Shown one piece after another: positions 1-6,665 of a stretch of DNA of 35,331 nucleotides; position 1 is the stretch's first letter, and every line of letters starts with the position of its first letter. Both the position numbers and the translations under genes were made by a program. This DNA comes from a virus, in the IMG/VR virus record IMGVR_UViG_3300024263_000004, positions 1-35,331 of that record. One strand, 5' to 3'. Below the pieces are notes generated by a model, which ran no database searches, had not been told where the DNA came from, and was given only the letters and a program-made list of their open reading frames with translations.

Positions 1-32
1 CCTCCTTACAAGCAATGCCCACGCAAATAAAA

Positions 33-188
33 CTATGGCTTGATTGATACATGGTCTATCCCTAAACATACTTCAAAACATTTCCCATCGTGGACACATA
101 ATTCATAAGCCCGTCTCTGCATCTCTTTGTTAAGGCGGTGGCGGTCAAACTCAACCACTTCTGCTATCCTTTGTGCGTTAGTTATCAT
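33..188 (-). CDS. Small hypothetical protein (51 aa)
   Basis: Reading the reverse strand from an ATG at 188 gives 51 codons ending at TAG (33-35). The protein starts MITNAQRIAEVVEFDRHRLN and has three Cys near its C-terminus (LCVHDGKCFEVC). I do not recognise it. Its start codon lies inside a 30-nt repeat also found at the start of the next gene upstream (434-463), so the two genes share the same 5' context. The stop of the 198-440 gene lies ten bases before this start, so they are probably co-translated. An SD-like GTAAGGAGG at the window edge suggests that another leftward gene follows outside the window. Confidence 0.6.
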   Translation of the reverse strand: MITNAQRIAEVVEFDRHRLNKEMQRRAYELCVHDGKCFEVCLGIDHVSIKP

Positions 189-463
189 AACTCTATATCA
201 CTCTCTACTTCTAAACCATATTCTATCGCCAGCTACGCCTTCCCCATGGCTTGTCCAAAAGTAACCTACCCAACCCTTCTGATACATTCTCCAAAGGGAC
301 TGAACTATACATCGTATCCACGCTCCGTGCTTTGAACGCAGATTGCTGTCAGTCCAAGCATAAAGGTGAAAGGCAATATCCCATTCGCCGTGGCTTTCCG
401 CATCGCTTAACACTTGAAGTATTCTATCATCTATTATCATAACTTTATATCACTCTCTACTTC
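182..463. repeat. Pair of 30-nt direct repeats at two gene starts
   Basis: Copies lie at 182-211 and 434-463 and match at 29 of 30 positions (one C/T difference). On the minus strand each copy ends with the ATG of the downstream gene (starts at 188 and 440). Each copy could also be read as the C-terminal codons EVESDI(K/E)L followed by a TGA that overlaps the next ATG. This suggests a tandem duplication of a gene junction. Confidence 0.8.
198..440 (-). CDS. Small hypothetical phage protein (80 aa)
   Basis: An 80-aa protein beginning MIIDDRILQVLSDAESHGEW. It has a helical N-terminal half and an aromatic segment (LWRMYQKGWVGYF) that resembles a winged-helix recognition region, but this is only a shape argument. 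The start lies in a 30-nt repeat shared with the gene at 33-188. No strong SD is visible; translation may depend on coupling to upstream genes. It is the next-to-last gene of the leftward arm in this window. Function unknown; a small DNA-binding regulator is one possibility. Confidence 0.55.
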   Translation of the reverse strand: MIIDDRILQVLSDAESHGEWDIAFHLYAWTDSNLRSKHGAWIRCIVQSLWRMYQKGWVGYFWTSHGEGVAGDRIWFRSRE

Positions 464-480
464 ATTGCCCCAACATTTCA

Positions 481-738
481 TCATACTTGTTGAGGCTTTA
501 CTAACTCAGCCACCAACTCTCTGAGTTTCTTTGCGATAATGGGGTATCTTCCCCCACCATTGCTAGAGCAGAACTCTAAACTGTCAATAAATCCCTTCTC
601 AGCATCGTAAAAAGTAACCACCACATCACCATCAGCCTGAACCAGTAATCGCAAACGAGCAGTCTCACCCATATCGCCTTTAATATCGTCTACTACAAAG
701 GATACATTAGCCTCACCGTTCCTATTTTCTATTCTCAT
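481..738 (-). CDS. Hypothetical protein (85 aa)
   Basis: An 85-aa acidic protein starting MRIENRNGEANVSFVVDDIK, with alternating beta-like stretches (RLRLLVQADGDVVVTFYDAE) and a helical C-terminus (IIAKKLRELVAELVK). It starts after a good SD (AAAGGAGAAGGGG). It resembles the small alpha/beta orphan proteins common in phage early regions. I do not recognise a family. It sits downstream of the 775-1047 gene with a short gap. Confidence 0.6.
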   Translation of the reverse strand: MRIENRNGEANVSFVVDDIKGDMGETARLRLLVQADGDVVVTFYDAEKGFIDSLEFCSSNGGGRYPIIAKKLRELVAELVKPQQV

Positions 739-774
739 CCCCTTCTCCTTTCAGCATATATTTTCTGATACTTC

Positions 775-1047
775 TTATTCAAAGAGTTCCCTCACTTTTT
801 CTATTAGGGCTTTAATGTCTGATATATCATCAAGATGGCGTGAAACTGCTGACTGCCAGAACTGTATTGAGGCTCGGTCAAACTCTGTATCGCCTCCCCT
901 TCTATGTTTCTCTATACAATCGGCACACTCGTATATGTTCATGTGGTGTCTTACCTCTTCGCCAGCCAGAAAGGTAACATAAGCCTTTGCCTCAGTCTTA
1001 TTTAGGGTCTCTATGATGACCTTGTGTGTCTTAGGGTCAAATTTCAT
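775..1047 (-). CDS. Hypothetical protein with a CxxC pair (90 aa)
   Basis: A 90-aa protein with a beta-hairpin-like start (FDPKTHKVIIETLNKTEAKAYVTF) and one CADC pair near residue 41, followed by helical segments. The SD GGAGAAG precedes its ATG, and the TAA of the upstream 53-aa membrane protein overlaps the start (TAATG), so the two are translationally coupled. The single CxxC pair could bind a metal only with other ligands such as nearby His residues. Function unknown. Confidence 0.6.
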   Translation of the reverse strand: MKFDPKTHKVIIETLNKTEAKAYVTFLAGEEVRHHMNIYECADCIEKHRRGGDTEFDRASIQFWQSAVSRHLDDISDIKALIEKVRELFE

Positions 1048-1208
1048 TAGCTTCTCCTTATCCCAAACTTAATCCAGTAATATACTTTTATGATGGAATA
1101 CATAACAGCCAAGAAAGAGCAGGCTATTGACACCCACGCTAACTCAAGGGGACTCCCGTTGACCATTATATCCCATAGAGTTTTATCCTCTAATTCTTCC
1201 CAAGCCAT
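1047..1208 (-). CDS. Small single-pass membrane protein (53 aa)
   Basis: A 53-aa ORF from the ATG at 1208, preceded by GGAGGAAATAA. It has a charged N-terminus (MAWEELEDKT) and one hydrophobic segment at about residues 21-46 (ELAWVSIACSFLAVMYSIIK), ending in a basic tail (FGIRRS). This predicts one transmembrane helix. It lies between the SemiSWEET-like gene and the 90-aa gene; its ATG is one base beyond the stop of the first and its stop overlaps the ATG of the second. It may work with the neighbouring PQ-loop protein, but nothing proves that. Confidence 0.65.
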   Translation of the reverse strand: MAWEELEDKTLWDIMVNGSPLELAWVSIACSFLAVMYSIIKVYYWIKFGIRRS

Positions 1209-1481
1209 TTATTTCCTCCTGTCCTTTATAAGCAAAACAAATATTGCCCCATTCGTGCAGAGATTAATTGAATTGGCACAGATAAATACTTCGGCCTTGA
1301 TATAGATGGCGTGGATTAGATAGCACAGCAAGCACAAGACTAAAAAACTATATGTGCCTAGCGATACATCAGCCAATCTCTTGGTTCTAATAATTGAAAT
1401 TAACTGTGGAATAGGCACGCACAAACCCAATGCTACACCACAATATCCAACTATATATCCAGGGCTAAAGTCTGCGAACAT
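1209..1481 (-). CDS. SemiSWEET/PQ-loop family membrane protein (90 aa)
   Basis: A 90-aa protein with three predicted transmembrane helices at about residues 8-26, 41-60 and 65-84. The first ends in the hallmark Pro-Gln motif (CVPIPQLISIIRTKR), followed by the short basic loop and DVSLGTYSF seen in bacterial SemiSWEETs. Length and topology match that family, whose known members dimerise and carry sugars or related small solutes across the inner membrane. SD AAGGAG precedes the start. It lies in the early arm next to a small membrane protein and downstream of the phosphoesterase gene. Substrate unknown. A PQ-loop protein is an uncommon phage cargo. The fold assignment is fairly secure; the transport role is inferred. 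Confidence 0.8.
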   Translation of the reverse strand: MFADFSPGYIVGYCGVALGLCVPIPQLISIIRTKRLADVSLGTYSFLVLCLLCYLIHAIYIKAEVFICANSINLCTNGAIFVLLIKDRRK

Positions 1482-1498
1482 TTAAGTTACTCCTTATG

Positions 1499-2458
1499 CT
1501 ATTCATACTTTTTGCCACCATACACAAATGCCCCACCGATGATAGGTATTTGCTCAACCCAGAACCTTTTGCCAAAGAAGTGAATTAGTGAGAACCCCTG
1601 AACCCAGTTAGGATTTTTAATGTAGTCAGGGTTCAAATCACACAAGCAACCATTTTCCCACCAGCCCCAAGTCCCAAATCTATCCCTCTTGTAAAACGAC
1701 CCCATACGATGGCAATGCCCGCAAATGCCACAACCACCGTGCTTTTCATACATTCTCTTAGCCGTATATCCAGAGTGAATGCTGGCAATGTCGCCGTGAA
1801 CAATAAGGAATAGCCCATTTACCATTAATCCGTGTTCATAGGGGATATGGGGTATTCCGAATTCCCCTAGTCCGAAGAGTTCTGGTATGGTCAGACAGCG
1901 TAGAGAAGAAAGCTCTCGGGCTGAAGTCCATAAGAATTTCTGTAATCTATACTCGTGGTTGCCGTCAAGCCAGAATTTCTTTGTGCGGGGTAATAGTTGG
2001 TCGTGTCTCCGAAGCATAACCTTGACTTGGCTTACATCAGCCTGTAACTCATCTACTCTACTAGGGTTCTTGTCAAACTTAGAAATCTGGTAGAAATCAG
2101 GAATATCGCCAGTGTAAATTAGGTAATCTGGGACTACCACTTCGGCTAAAAACCGTTCTGTCAACCGCACTATACGCTTATCTTGATAGGGTATTTGGTA
2201 ATCATTAGTGATAGCAAAAACAGTATGCTTATTGGATGGCGTATTAACCTCTATTGGAATATACTCTTCAATCTTAGGGGTAGCATCACTTAACCCAACC
2301 TCGTAAACATCCTTAACTGAATGAAGGAATGAAGCCTTACTGGCAAAACTATACCGCTTCCATAGCTCCAAGATTTTCTGAAAGTCTCTAGCTAAAATAG
2401 CATCAATTACTTCTCTACCTTCTGGGCTGTCTTTGTCTGGTAACTTTCTTTCAGGCAT
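1499..2458 (-). CDS. Calcineurin-like metallophosphoesterase
   Basis: About 319 aa. The metallophosphoesterase motifs appear in order: NDYQIPYQD (about 86-93, usual DxH with His replaced by Gln), YTGDIPD (GDxxD), DGNHEY (GNHE), VHGD and GHCH. Together these form a two-metal active site for phosphoester hydrolysis. Phage members with Gln in the first motif are familiar, so the substitution need not inactivate it. The roughly 80 N-terminal residues are helical and could be a separate domain. I chose the ATG at 2458 after GAGGTGAGTG; a GTG at 2461 is the alternative. The substrate (nucleotide, RNA or DNA end) cannot be told. Confidence 0.85.
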   Translation of the reverse strand: MPERKLPDKDSPEGREVIDAILARDFQKILELWKRYSFASKASFLHSVKDVYEVGLSDATPKIEEYIPIEVNTPSNKHTVFAITNDYQIPYQDKRIVRLTERFLAEVVVPDYLIYTGDIPDFYQISKFDKNPSRVDELQADVSQVKVMLRRHDQLLPRTKKFWLDGNHEYRLQKFLWTSARELSSLRCLTIPELFGLGEFGIPHIPYEHGLMVNGLFLIVHGDIASIHSGYTAKRMYEKHGGCGICGHCHRMGSFYKRDRFGTWGWWENGCLCDLNPDYIKNPNWVQGFSLIHFFGKRFWVEQIPIIGGAFVYGGKKYE

Positions 2459-2567
2459 CACTCACCTCACAGAGTATATACTCATTATTTTGAACTTCCA
2501 GCCATATTGCTATCTCGTGGTTGTTGGTGTAAAATATCATATATGTTGTGCTACAATTGGTGTTCAT
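2451..2567 (-). CDS. Possible small protein (38 aa)
   Basis: A 38-codon reverse-strand ORF whose ATG overlaps the end of the 57-aa gene upstream and whose TGA overlaps the start of the phosphoesterase gene. It fills an otherwise empty gap exactly, as expected for coupled genes. The sequence (YTNNHEIAIWLEVQNNEYIL) looks like two beta strands. There is no clear SD; coupling would be needed. Unrecognised and only moderately supported. Confidence 0.4.
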   Translation of the reverse strand: MNTNCSTTYMIFYTNNHEIAIWLEVQNNEYILCEVSDA

Positions 2568-2724
2568 TTTGTTTTCTTTTCTCCTTTGGGGGCTTGCTAT
2601 GCGTTACTAGATACCACGCTATTCCCAGCCTATCCCGAAAGAGTAATTCTAATATATCGCCATAAAACTCTCGCCAATTCCGCCTCGTATATTGCCGTAT
2701 CTTTTTCGCCACCCTATTATTCAT
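2551..2724 (-). CDS. Small basic hypothetical protein (57 aa)
   Basis: A 57-aa, strongly basic protein (MNNRVAKKIRQYTRRNWREF) ending in a Lys/Glu-rich tail. The start at 2724 is preferred over an upstream ATG because it follows GGGGGATAAA and overlaps the TGA of the upstream gene as ATGA. It resembles the short basic proteins with a FRDRLGIAW-like helix often seen in phage genomes; role unknown. Its charge suggests nucleic-acid binding. Confidence 0.6.
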   Translation of the reverse strand: MNNRVAKKIRQYTRRNWREFYGDILELLFRDRLGIAWYLVTHSKPPKEKRKQNEHQL

Positions 2725-3041
2725 TTTATCCCCCATTCTTTTAGCTTGGTTTGCCACTCAAACTCCATTATGAGTAATTCATACCCGACAAGCGTGGAGC
2801 CATTATCATCCGCATCTTTGTAGAGAACATGCTTTCTAGCCTTATAGAGTATCCATTCCACTACTTCCCTTATCCCCGCCCTAAATATCATTTCATAAAT
2901 AGCATCTAACTTTACCACATAGTTCACCATCTCCTTGCCATCTGGCATTCTTTTTATAGCGGTTTTCTCGTCTGGGGCTATTACAAAAAAGGTATCACCA
3001 TCTCCCCAATTGATATGGAACAATGTCTCTTTAGCTTTCAT
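2721..3041 (-). CDS. Hypothetical protein (106 aa)
   Basis: A 106-aa protein with an N-terminal beta segment (ETLFHINWGDGDTFFVIAPD) and helical remainder. It starts after AAGGGGGAAGTAA and overlaps the end of the HNH gene by 11 bases. The N-terminus resembles the 'element whose product modulates a value over time' type of small alpha/beta phage proteins, but no family can be named. Expressed in the leftward operon between the HNH gene and the 57-aa basic protein. Confidence 0.6.
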   Translation of the reverse strand: MKAKETLFHINWGDGDTFFVIAPDEKTAIKRMPDGKEMVNYVVKLDAIYEMIFRAGIREVVEWILYKARKHVLYKDADDNGSTLVGYELLIMEFEWQTKLKEWGIK

Positions 3042-3315
3042 TTACTTCCCCCTTAATATATTTATCAGCTTGTTCGTGGCAACTTACTCTATGGACTATG
3101 TAGCAATTCTCTTTAATGTGTATGTTGTATCTTCTGGGTATGATGTGGTGTCCATCAAGATAATCCCAACCATTCGGGTCTATTCTTTGCCCCTTCTTGC
3201 CACACCATTGGCATATATAGCCCAACTCCCTAGCCCTCTCACCAGTTACTTTCTTCCAGTGGGCATTCTTAATCTTTTGTTTATCACTAACCCTTCGTAT
3301 TGCTGTGCGTTTCAT
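3031..3315 (-). CDS. HNH endonuclease (small, phage recombination type)
   Basis: A 94-aa protein with a basic N-terminus (MKRTAIRRVSDKQKIKNAHW), a Cys pair (CQWCGKKG) and the HNH core LDGHHIIPRRYNIHIKENCY, followed by RVSCHEQ. The His-His, Asn and the two CxxC/CxxH-like ligand positions fit a Zn-stabilised beta-beta-alpha metal finger nuclease that nicks or cuts DNA. Its position in the early arm, three genes from the RusA-type resolvase, suggests a role in recombination or DNA processing rather than mobility. Start overlaps the previous stop as ATGA. The family call is good; the exact substrate is unknown. Confidence 0.8.
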   Translation of the reverse strand: MKRTAIRRVSDKQKIKNAHWKKVTGERARELGYICQWCGKKGQRIDPNGWDYLDGHHIIPRRYNIHIKENCYIVHRVSCHEQADKYIKGEVNES

Positions 3316-3584
3316 TTAATCTCTTCTAATAGGGCTTGCCAGCAATCTTCGCATTGATACCTGTGAATAGGCCACATCTCATTATCATTATGAAAGCCAG
3401 CTTGGCACCATTCCATTCCCCACCCCGCCACCCTCTTTAACTGGGCTTTGGCTATATACCTTGCTTGATACAATGGCTTATCCCCTTCTGTATCGCCCAT
3501 TGCCTGCCCCATCAGCATGCCAGCCTTTCTGAATGCTAACGTTTTCATTATCTCTTCATCAGTAAGTAACATCTGTTTCATCAT
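3312..3584 (-). CDS. Hypothetical protein, paralogue of the 15357-15605 gene
   Basis: A 90-aa protein starting after GGAGGTGTAG. Residues 7-50 (LTDEEIMKTLAFRKAGMLMG onwards) and the last eight (QALLEEIK) match the plus-strand gene at 15357-15605 almost residue for residue, including long identical DNA blocks. The middle differs: here it carries WCQ, FH, IH and CEDC, a plausible metal site, whereas the other copy has a Ser/Asp-rich helix. This points to recent duplication with replacement of the central segment. The conserved part is helical. Function unknown. Confidence 0.75.
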   Translation of the reverse strand: MMKQMLLTDEEIMKTLAFRKAGMLMGQAMGDTEGDKPLYQARYIAKAQLKRVAGWGMEWCQAGFHNDNEMWPIHRYQCEDCWQALLEEIK

Positions 3585-3785
3585 CTACACCTCCCAATAT
3601 ATTCTCTCCCATACAGCCTTGTTCCCAACATAAGCATACTCGGGGTCTTTATCTTTTGTATGATGCATCTCCAATGCGACCCCGCAATTTAGGCAAGTGC
3701 CATAATGGGTGTGCATACGGCAACAATCCTCGTGTTCGCTTGGCAGGAATAGTAAGTTAATAGACTGGCACTCTGGGCACTTCAT
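3585..3785 (-). CDS. Zinc-ribbon protein (66 aa)
   Basis: A 66-aa protein with CPEC at residues 3-6 and CLNC about 30 residues later, plus an intervening CC and several His. This is a typical zinc-ribbon or zinc-finger layout. SD AAGGAGG seven bases before the ATG. It sits one base after the next gene's start in a tightly packed set. Such mini zinc proteins often bind nucleic acid or a host enzyme, but no partner can be named. Confidence 0.7.
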   Translation of the reverse strand: MKCPECQSINLLFLPSEHEDCCRMHTHYGTCLNCGVALEMHHTKDKDPEYAYVGNKAVWERIYWEV

Positions 3786-4126
3786 TTGTTTGCCTCCTTA
3801 ATAGTTATCCACAATTTAGGTTCACCATAGGTTACATCCCCATCTTCCCACCTCATATCTCTATCGTTCACCCCGCTACTTTCTTCAATGGCATCCAGTA
3901 TAACCTTGCTACAGTTACTTAAATCTGGCTGTGAACGCTTGTCTTTGAACTGACCATCTAAGCGAACTTTCAGGGGTAGCTTCCAGTCCTCAATATGAGC
4001 CGTCTTTATCTTCCAGCCCAATAGTTCCATCCAATCCCTGGTCTCTCTCTTGGTAAACCACCTATACTTATAATGATTGACGCTCAGTTCCTTCCCTATA
4101 TAGTCCATCTCTACTGTTACTTTCAT
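3782..4126 (-). CDS. rusA: RusA-family Holliday junction resolvase
   Basis: A 114-aa protein. The segment KRSQPDLSN, then ILDAIEES and VNDRDM, matches the RusA signature in which conserved Asp residues bind Mg2+ (here about D68, D78 and D88/D90). Homodimeric RusA enzymes resolve Holliday junctions formed in replication or recombination. Length fits the family (about 120 aa). I chose the ATG at 4126 rather than one nine codons upstream because it overlaps the ATPase gene's TGA as ATGA. It follows directly after the RecA-like ATPase gene, consistent with a replication/recombination module. Confidence 0.85.
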   Translation of the reverse strand: MKVTVEMDYIGKELSVNHYKYRWFTKRETRDWMELLGWKIKTAHIEDWKLPLKVRLDGQFKDKRSQPDLSNCSKVILDAIEESSGVNDRDMRWEDGDVTYGEPKLWITIKEANK

Positions 4127-5094
4127 TTGTCTATATACCCCACACCCATACATTCCTCACACTCACCCCTAGTTGTATATCCCTTAGCCCAACACTTATT
4201 GCACTTCTTAATTTCACGAATATTATGGAGTTGCGTTCCGCCATTGACGACTTCAAAGCCCCACATTCTACCATCCACAAATCCCTTCTGTGCCTTAGCC
4301 TTGATTACAGTAAGCCTCCTCTGGTAGCTACCCATTGGGTCTATTGAAATATAGAAATCCGCTAAATCAATAGTGGGAGCACCTCCTCGCCCCAGCTTCC
4401 TATCCTCATTCTTTTGGAGCACCGCAACGAGAACACCATTCCCCACCGCTGTCTTCGCACTTTCAATTATCTTACCTATCTTGTAGAAATCCTCTCCCAA
4501 GTTTATCCAGTCTATAAAGTTTATCTTCCCTGGCTCTACCCAAGTATCATAATCTTCCTTAACAGGCATAATGGTAAACTTCAGCTTTCCATTACTATCT
4601 TCCCAGTTAGCCCAATCCATTCTCCGCAACCGCCTGACAAACTTCGGACTCAATTTGCCATCAACCCTATCATACTCATTGCCCATTAAAAGGCAGGGGT
4701 ATTTGTCCATATTCAACGCTAGCATATTTATTACCCAAAGCGTCTTTGCCGAGTTAGAAACACCTGCTATCACGATACAATCCCCCTCATCCATTTCTAT
4801 CAAGTCTTCAAAGCCAAAGGAACTAGCATCCTCGTGTCCATAGGGGAAGATTAAATCAATGGGCTTGTTTTCACTTGCCCCTAACGAAGTGATTGGCTTA
4901 ATCTGCTTTAGCCTCTTGTAAAACCCCCTACCAATACGCTTGAGTAGCTTCTCCTTAATAAAGCGGTTGAATGATGTGTAAAGAACTGAGTTTTCGGGGT
5001 CTATCTCGTGCTTCCTGCGAAAGGTCTCAATGTGAAACTCTGGTTCTTCTAACTCTATCAGCCCCCAAACCTTATCTTTGGTTAGCTCTGCCAT
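4123..5094 (-). CDS. RecA/DnaB-like ATPase with N-terminal winged helix and C-terminal zinc finger
   Basis: A 323-aa protein. Residues 15-60 look like a winged helix (IETFRRKHEIDPENSVLYTS then LLKRIGRGFYK). A P-loop follows at about 111-118 (GVSNSAKT), in which the usual second Gly is Ala. Then come LLMGNEYD and a strand with VLVAVLQKNED, as in RecA/DnaB-type ATPases. The C-terminus ends in two CxxC pairs (CNKC and CEEC, about 296-315) like a DnaJ-type zinc finger. Likely a replication or recombination motor, perhaps the phage helicase; the closest family cannot be fixed without a search. Preceded by a repeat array at 5108-5198 and followed by rusA. Confidence 0.75.
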   Translation of the reverse strand: MAELTKDKVWGLIELEEPEFHIETFRRKHEIDPENSVLYTSFNRFIKEKLLKRIGRGFYKRLKQIKPITSLGASENKPIDLIFPYGHEDASSFGFEDLIEMDEGDCIVIAGVSNSAKTLWVINMLALNMDKYPCLLMGNEYDRVDGKLSPKFVRRLRRMDWANWEDSNGKLKFTIMPVKEDYDTWVEPGKINFIDWINLGEDFYKIGKIIESAKTAVGNGVLVAVLQKNEDRKLGRGGAPTIDLADFYISIDPMGSYQRRLTVIKAKAQKGFVDGRMWGFEVVNGGTQLHNIREIKKCNKCWAKGYTTRGECEECMGVGYIDK

Positions 5095-5107
5095 AGATTA
5101 TCCTTTC

Positions 5108-5198
5108 GTAAGTTTGGTAAGTCTGTAAGTATTGTAAGCCATTGTAAGTTTCCCCTAGCTAATTGGTAAGTTTGGTAAGGATTTAGCTACAAACTTAC
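5108..5198. repeat. Iteron-like array of seven CTTAC 9-mers
   Basis: On the minus strand, seven direct copies of a 9-mer close to CTTACCAAA run into the ATPase start. Plus-strand GTAAG cores begin at 5108, 5117, 5125, 5134, 5144, 5166 and 5175 (steps 9, 8, 9, 10, 22, 9). One inverted core (CTTAC) lies at 5194-5198. The copy nearest the gene merges with its SD (AAAGGA). It fills the widest noncoding gap of the inner left arm. Possible roles are a replication origin with initiator sites, or an operator for autoregulation. Confidence 0.8.
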
Positions 5199-5209
5199 AG
5201 CTCTATATA

Positions 5210-5491
5210 CTATTCTTTCTTATTAGAATACTTATACTTTCGTTTATATCTCCCCAAATGGTCATTAAAGATTTTCTTTAGAGATAGTATTTGATTAGTG
5301 TTATTCTCTATGCTGTGAGCCTGCTTCCCGCTAAGGTTAGAATGAATGTGGTGATATATGATGTGCTGTTCCACTGGTTCGGCTGGCTCTTCTTTTGGTT
5401 CTAGTGGTGGTAAATAACCATCTGGACTTACCCCCCTAAACTTTTGATTATTTCTACCCACATAGAACGGCTGCGTATAGTCCTCACTCAT
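5210..5491 (-). CDS. Hypothetical protein (93 aa)
   Basis: A 93-aa protein: an extended acidic/proline-rich N-terminal half (PPLEPKEEPAEPVEQH) followed by a His-containing helix and a very basic C-terminus (LGRYKRKYKYSNKKE). SD GAGGAATTGAG precedes the ATG. It lies directly upstream of the repeat array and ATPase gene, so its product could be a DNA-binding accessory factor such as a loader or initiator. That is inference from position and charge only. Confidence 0.55.
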   Translation of the reverse strand: MSEDYTQPFYVGRNNQKFRGVSPDGYLPPLEPKEEPAEPVEQHIIYHHIHSNLSGKQAHSIENNTNQILSLKKIFNDHLGRYKRKYKYSNKKE

Positions 5492-5500
5492 CTCAATTCC

Positions 5501-5803
5501 TCACTGAAGCTTGCGACTATCTAAGTCTCTCCGAGCTAATATCGCTTCATACATAGGGTCGCCCTCATAAACAACAAAGCCTCTCTTCTTAATTGGTGGT
5601 TTCATGGCAACATCAAAACCCTTCAGGCATTTCTTGCAGTCTTCTGGGCTTTTCCAATTCTGGCTCTTGAGGTAGGAGATGATTTCACCAGAAAGTTCAT
5701 TGGCCCATTGTTTTATATGTGGTGGGGTAGTGCCATTCCCGACACGACTTCTTACGCATAATTCGGATAAACCTATTCCCAGCCCTTCTTTTATATTACT
5801 CAT
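5501..5803 (-). CDS. Hypothetical protein (100 aa)
   Basis: A 100-aa protein. The central part (HIKQWANELSGEIISYLKSQ) is helical, with CKKC at about residues 57-60, and a basic segment (KPPIKKRGF) follows. It starts after a GGGGGGAGGA-type SD. It is transcribed ahead of the 93-aa protein and the ATPase, so it may belong to the replication cluster. I recognise no family. The lone CKKC does not form a full zinc site by itself. Confidence 0.6.
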   Translation of the reverse strand: MSNIKEGLGIGLSELCVRSRVGNGTTPPHIKQWANELSGEIISYLKSQNWKSPEDCKKCLKGFDVAMKPPIKKRGFVVYEGDPMYEAILARRDLDSRKLQ

Positions 5804-5861
5804 TCCTCCCCCCTTATCCTTTCTATGATAAAAAGATACAAAACGTAAGGTAAATCTAATA

Positions 5862-6665
5862 TCACTTCGGCGTCTCCTGTCTTAATTTATGGTTAGTATA
5901 AGCCCACTGAGGAGCGTAACCTTCAACTCCCTTTGAGTAATCACGCCCTAATAGTGGCTTCAAATTATCCTTAAGAAACACTGGCACACCAGCCTTATCA
6001 CAGGCTCTTACTATCTCAGATACCCACTCTATCTTGGGGGGCTTGTAGGGCTTTGTCTGTGCTCCGATGATTACCCAATCCACATAAGTCACTAATTCAT
6101 CAACCATATCTTGGCAAATGTATAACTCGTGATAAATTCTTTCTAGCATTGGTTCAAGCGATACATACTTAATCTTAGCTTTTATATCTGATAGCCCTTC
6201 TATGGCTTGCTTAAACATCTTTGCGTTAGTAGCCGTTACCCCGACATAACAGTTCGGAGGGAAGGGGCTGAACTTGATTAGGTTCTGTGGTTGCTTGGTG
6301 AGTAGATAGAAGCGGTGCTGAGGATTGCTTTTAATTACATCAAGCACTCGCCTCGTCCACTCTTCAGGGATACCGATACCAAATAGGTCAGACATATCGC
6401 AAACGAATATCCCTTTGGGTTGAACCTTACTAGCCCCACCAACTGTAAAGTGCTTTGATTTCCAAGTCGGGTCTAATTCTCTTACCCTATCTTCCCAGAA
6501 ACGGGGATAGAAGGGGTCATCGTTGGCACTAAGCGATTGGTCGCAAACATTGCTATTAGCTAGATACCCAGACTTCAACCGTCCATTAGCCAGCTTCCTA
6601 GCGTAGCAGTAGGGGCATCCGTTGAGACAGCCAGTAATAGGATTCCAAGTCATTCCCTGTACCAT
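5862..6665 (-). CDS. DUF5131 (phage Gp37/Gp68) radical-SAM-like protein, apparent 5' frameshift
   Basis: A 267-aa ORF with TWNPITGCLNGCPYCYARK at its start. This has the CxxxCxxC pattern of a radical-SAM [4Fe-4S] site (C13, C17, C20) typical of the DUF5131/Gp37-Gp68 family, and YLLTKQPQ, GVTA and YVSLEPM later, also typical. Family members usually begin with an (I)EW...NP...G segment before TWNP. That segment (MNKTLIEWVKNPDGT) is encoded just upstream from an ATG at 6702 with a good SD (GAAGGG), but in a frame offset by +1. The internal ATG at 6665 has no SD. So this is a frameshifted gene, a sequencing or assembly error, or programmed shifting. The chemistry of the family is unknown. Confidence 0.8.
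   Translation of the reverse strand: MVQGMTWNPITGCLNGCPYCYARKLANGRLKSGYLANSNVCDQSLSANDDPFYPRFWEDRVRELDPTWKSKHFTVGGASKVQPKGIFVCDMSDLFGIGIPEEWTRRVLDVIKSNPQHRFYLLTKQPQNLIKFSPFPPNCYVGVTATNAKMFKQAIEGLSDIKAKIKYVSLEPMLERIYHELYICQDMVDELVTYVDWVIIGAQTKPYKPPKIEWVSEIVRACDKAGVPVFLKDNLKPLLGRDYSKGVEGYAPQWAYTNHKLRQETPK

Noticed and set aside
441-484. A 15-codon minus-strand frame (MMKCWGNEVESDIKL) before the 80-aa gene
   Set aside because: No SD; probably a remnant of the duplicated junction. Kept only as part of the repeat observation.
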